From JAGWBG01 sp034421095 (lineage in GTDB: Bacteria; Chloroflexota; Dehalococcoidia; Lucifugimonadales; JAGWBF01): a stretch of DNA of 64,000 nt. Under the pieces are notes generated by a model that was given only the letters and a program-made list of their open reading frames with translations, ran no database searches and was not told the DNA's origin. Both the position numbers and the translations under genes were made by a program. Shown here piece after piece: positions 61,580 to 64,000 of this stretch (position 1 is the stretch's first letter; each line of letters begins with the position of its first letter). The stretch covers positions 1-64,000 of the forward strand of contig DAOUKR010000035.1 in the NCBI GenBank assembly GCA_034421095.1. Reading direction: 5' to 3'.

Positions 61580-62635
61580 TCAGCTTTTCCCTCCCATTTC
61601 CCTTGATACCCCTGCAACCCTGTCAATAACGGTGTCCACGTCTTCGGCGGAGATGTGCCGGTGAGCTACCATGCGGAACCTGTTGGCTCCCGGATAGGAG
61701 ACCCTCACACCTTCTTGAGATAGCCTTCCAATGAATTCCTGTACCGGTCCCAGGCCCGGCTCAACCTCCACGAATACTATGTTGGACTGGCACTGGTTTG
61801 GGTCCACACCGATGCCGGGAACCTGGGACAGGCCCTCGGCCAGTCGCCGGGCATGGGCATGGTCTTCGGCCAGGCGGTCTATCATGGTTTCAAGGGCCAC
61901 TATTCCTGCGGAAGCCAGGACTCCCGCCTGTCTCATGCCTCCGCCCACCATTTTTCGCCATTTGTGGGCCTGCTCTATGAACTCCCGGGAGCCGCACAGC
62001 AGGGAGCCTACTGGGGCACTGAGAGCCTTGGAGAGACAGAAACACACGTCATCCACGTCTTTGACCAGCTCCTTCGCAGGCATCTCAAGTGATACGGCGG
62101 CGTTGAATATGCGCGCCCCGTCCAGGTGGACTGCAACGCCGTTGGCATGGGCTACGTCGGCTACTGATTTCGTGTCGTCGGGAGTGAGCACCCCGCCATT
62201 GCAGCGATTGTGGGTGTTCTCCAGACAGACCAGCGACGTGGGCGGGAAGTGAACGTTGCCCTTGGGCCTGATGGCGTCTGCGACCTCGTGAGGGTCCATC
62301 CTTCCCTGGTTGTCGTTTCGGACAAGACGGACCTGAACGCCTGCCAGAGTGGCAGCTCCGCCCACCTCGTTCCAGAACATGTGGGCCTCGCTGCCCATGA
62401 TTACCTCGTCTCCCCGGCTGCAATGGGCCAGGGCTGCTATGAGGTTGCTCATGGTCCCGCTGGCCGTAAATAGGGCAGCCTCTTTGCCCAGCATCTCGGC
62501 TGCCATTTCTTCCAGACGATTGATTGACGGGTCCTCGCCCATTACATCGTCGCCCACCTCCGCCCCGGCCATGGCCTTCCGCATCTCCTCCGTAGGCTGG
62601 GTCACGGTGTCGCTACGCAGGTCAATAACTTTCAC
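61580..62635 (-). CDS. Low-specificity L-threonine aldolase
   Basis: 351 residues from a GTG at 62635 after AAAGGAGGC. PLP fold type I: DLRSDTVTQPTEEMRKAM, MGSEAHMFWNEVGG, HLDGARIFNAAVSL, PLP Lys in CFCLSKALSAPVGSLLCG, and RKMVGGGMRQAG. It cleaves threonine or allo-threonine to glycine and acetaldehyde. Convergent with the sugar transferase gene, 8 nt apart. Confidence 0.93.
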   Translation of the reverse strand: MKVIDLRSDTVTQPTEEMRKAMAGAEVGDDVMGEDPSINRLEEMAAEMLGKEAALFTASGTMSNLIAALAHCSRGDEVIMGSEAHMFWNEVGGAATLAGVQVRLVRNDNQGRMDPHEVADAIRPKGNVHFPPTSLVCLENTHNRCNGGVLTPDDTKSVADVAHANGVAVHLDGARIFNAAVSLEMPAKELVKDVDDVCFCLSKALSAPVGSLLCGSREFIEQAHKWRKMVGGGMRQAGVLASAGIVALETMIDRLAEDHAHARRLAEGLSQVPGIGVDPNQCQSNIVFVEVEPGLGPVQEFIGRLSQEGVRVSYPGANRFRMVAHRHISAEDVDTVIDRVAGVSREMGGKS

Positions 62636-62729
62636 GGGCTGCCTCCTTTACTCCGGTTTTGCACAACATTCTAACAGGAGCGCTTGTCAAACACTAGCAC
62701 GGCACCTAAGATGGAGATAGAGGGAGGAC

Positions 62730-63374
62730 ATGCGGCAAACTGCGGTGGCTTTCAAGAGCAAGGGTCTGACTTTGGAAGGCATAATAGCCTTCCCCCAGGG
62801 ACTCACGGGGCCCTTTCCCGGAGCCGTGGTCTGCCATCCACATCCCCTCTTCGGCGGAAATATGGACAACGGTCTTGTGCAAGAAGTTTGCAGCGCCCTA
62901 GTCCGGGAGGGATTCGGAACCTTCCGGTTCAATTTTCGCGGGGTGGGGAATAGCGAGGGGGCCTTCACCAAGGGCGAGAAAGAGCCTGAAGATGTGAATG
63001 CGGCGCTAAACCTGATGCGCAACTGGCCGGACATTGACAAGCGCCGATTTGGGTTGGTGGGATATTCCTTCGGGGCGTCTATGGTGCTTAACGGCATCTC
63101 GAGGTATAAGGCTGCCAAGGCACTGGCCCTTATATCCCCTCCCCTCACGTCCCTTGACCAGCCTAAGATAGAGAATGACAAACGGCCCAAGCTGTTCATC
63201 GTAGGTGACAGAGACAGGCTGGTTCCACATTCCGCCCTGAAGGCTAAAGTTGACTCCCTTCCCACCCCGGCGGACTTGAGTATTGTCCCCGGAGCCGACC
63301 ACTCATGGCGAAACTACGAGGCCGAGGCTGCCCACCTCACGGTCCGGTTCCTTGTCGGTGCCCTCCGAAGGTAG
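62730..63374 (+). CDS. Alpha/beta hydrolase (dienelactone hydrolase-like)
   Basis: 214 residues after GAGGGAGGAC. CHPHPLFGGNMDNGLV, FRFNFRGVGNSEG, nucleophile Ser in LVGYSFGASMVL, Asp in FIVGDRDRLVP and His in VPGADHSWR. This CHPHP/GGxMxN form is a widespread small cytosolic hydrolase family of unknown substrate. It lies 14 nt before lspA. Confidence 0.88.
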   Translation: MRQTAVAFKSKGLTLEGIIAFPQGLTGPFPGAVVCHPHPLFGGNMDNGLVQEVCSALVREGFGTFRFNFRGVGNSEGAFTKGEKEPEDVNAALNLMRNWPDIDKRRFGLVGYSFGASMVLNGISRYKAAKALALISPPLTSLDQPKIENDKRPKLFIVGDRDRLVPHSALKAKVDSLPTPADLSIVPGADHSWRNYEAEAAHLTVRFLVGALRR

Positions 63375-63388
63375 ACGGATAGAAGGAC

Positions 63389-64000
63389 ATGGCGAAACTG
63401 GAGAAGCAAGATAGACCGGTCTCGGCTACGTGGGCGTCCTGGTGCAGGGACCCTCTAATTATCCTAGCTATAGTCTTCGTCTTTAGCCTTGACCAGATTA
63501 CCAAGGCCGTGGTGAGACATAGCCTCCTGATTGGGGAGTCATTCCCCAGTGAAGGGGTCTTTCGTATAACCCGGACATTCAACACCGGCAGCGCTTTCGG
63601 CTTCTTTGCAGACCAGACTCTCTTCCTGATACTGGCCTCTATCGTAGGGATAGGCATCCTTCTCCTGGTGTATCGGACCCATGGCTTCGCCAGTTCTCCC
63701 CTCAGGCTCAGCCTGGGAATGCAGCTTGGGGGCGCTCTGGGCAATCTGGTAGACCGGGTGCGCATGGGCCGTGTAACGGATTTCCTGGATTTAGGTTTCT
63801 GGCCCGTGTTCAATGTCGCGGACGCTTCCATAGTTCTGGGGATTGCTATCCTCGTTGTTCTGCTCTTGTTTGGGAGGAGAGAGGTGAATCCCGAACCAGT
63901 GCCGGACTACACTGAATACCGCGAAGGTGACAACGGCCCCTATTCCCCCGGGCAGCTTGTAGTCTCCGGGGAAACCGACAATGCTCCCCACGAGCGACCG
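63389..64000 (+). CDS. lspA: Lipoprotein signal peptidase (signal peptidase II), 3' end beyond window
   Basis: 204 codons from ATG 63389 after AGAAGGAC to the window edge. Membrane segments at IILAIVFVFSLDQITKAV, LFLILASIVGIGILLLVY and LGIAILVVLLLFG. Family motifs TFNTGSAFGFF, GGALGNLVDRVRMGRVTDFLD (in parts) and FWPVFNVADASIV, with the two catalytic Asp in NLVDR and NVADA. It cleaves lipoprotein signals at the lipid-modified Cys, as needed for the several lipoproteins here. The C-terminal tail is acidic and longer than usual. Confidence 0.95.
   Translation, partial: MAKLEKQDRPVSATWASWCRDPLIILAIVFVFSLDQITKAVVRHSLLIGESFPSEGVFRITRTFNTGSAFGFFADQTLFLILASIVGIGILLLVYRTHGFASSPLRLSLGMQLGGALGNLVDRVRMGRVTDFLDLGFWPVFNVADASIVLGIAILVVLLLFGRREVNPEPVPDYTEYREGDNGPYSPGQLVVSGETDNAPHERP

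Overview
The window looks like a chromosomal segment of an uncultivated, probably marine, Chloroflexota bacterium of the Dehalococcoidia/SAR202 type. This is inferred from gene content: an F420-type LLM oxidoreductase, family III CoA-transferases, GMC and amidohydrolase enzymes, PPC-domain secreted proteins and several short conserved unknowns. It uses the standard bacterial code, with many ordinary TGA stops. No rRNA, CRISPR array or intact insertion sequence was seen.

Layout. 0-11.7 kb is an accessory region rich in broken genes: a secreted FN3/PPC/subtilisin-like protein running off the left edge, a NarL-type two-component pair, a lipoprotein with LRR and PPC domains, and a graveyard of remnants (NTR-like protein, EEP/PPC mosaic, PD-(D/E)XK nuclease, C-terminal half of a large serine recombinase abutting tRNA-Met(CAT), truncated HMCES peptidase). 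11.7-31.5 kb is mixed housekeeping: MpaB-like oxygenase, collagen-like/triple-Cache lipoprotein, nth, argC, tRNA-Glu, DUF418, cytochrome c, HIBADH-like and SDR enzymes, MFS transporter, a degenerate AroQ-like protein, an AIPR-family phage-resistance candidate with its own strong promoter, ferritin-like protein, MscS, Sir2, recF and a PAC2 protein. 31.5-52.4 kb is a catabolic region: LLM oxidoreductase, gamma-glutamyltransferase, a B12/radical-SAM-like protein without its cluster cysteines, GMC and Gal80-like oxidoreductases, a CoA-transferase pair, amidohydrolase, protoglobin, MBL hydrolase, OsmC, alpha/beta hydrolase, amidase with a small partner, alcohol dehydrogenase, CMD and Rieske proteins. 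52.5-55 kb is the queF-queD-queC-queE operon for preQ1. 56.6-61.6 kb is a surface-polysaccharide cluster, followed by threonine aldolase, a hydrolase and lspA running off the right edge.

The main discovery is at 55.1-56.3 kb, where ordinary gene calling fails. Two overlapping reading frames contain in-frame TGA codons exactly at catalytic cysteine positions. One is a ferredoxin:thioredoxin reductase catalytic-chain homologue whose two TGAs (residues 57 and 89) fall on the two redox-active disulfide cysteines, while the four predicted [4Fe-4S] ligands remain Cys. The next, overlapping by one base, is a glutaredoxin whose CGPC motif reads TGA-G-P-C. Two of the three TGAs are followed by perfect 7-bp hairpins with apical loops about 20-22 nt downstream, as expected for bacterial SECIS elements. 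I read this as a selenocysteine-based ferredoxin-FTR-glutaredoxin relay, encoded with an unknown upstream partner (55151-55558).
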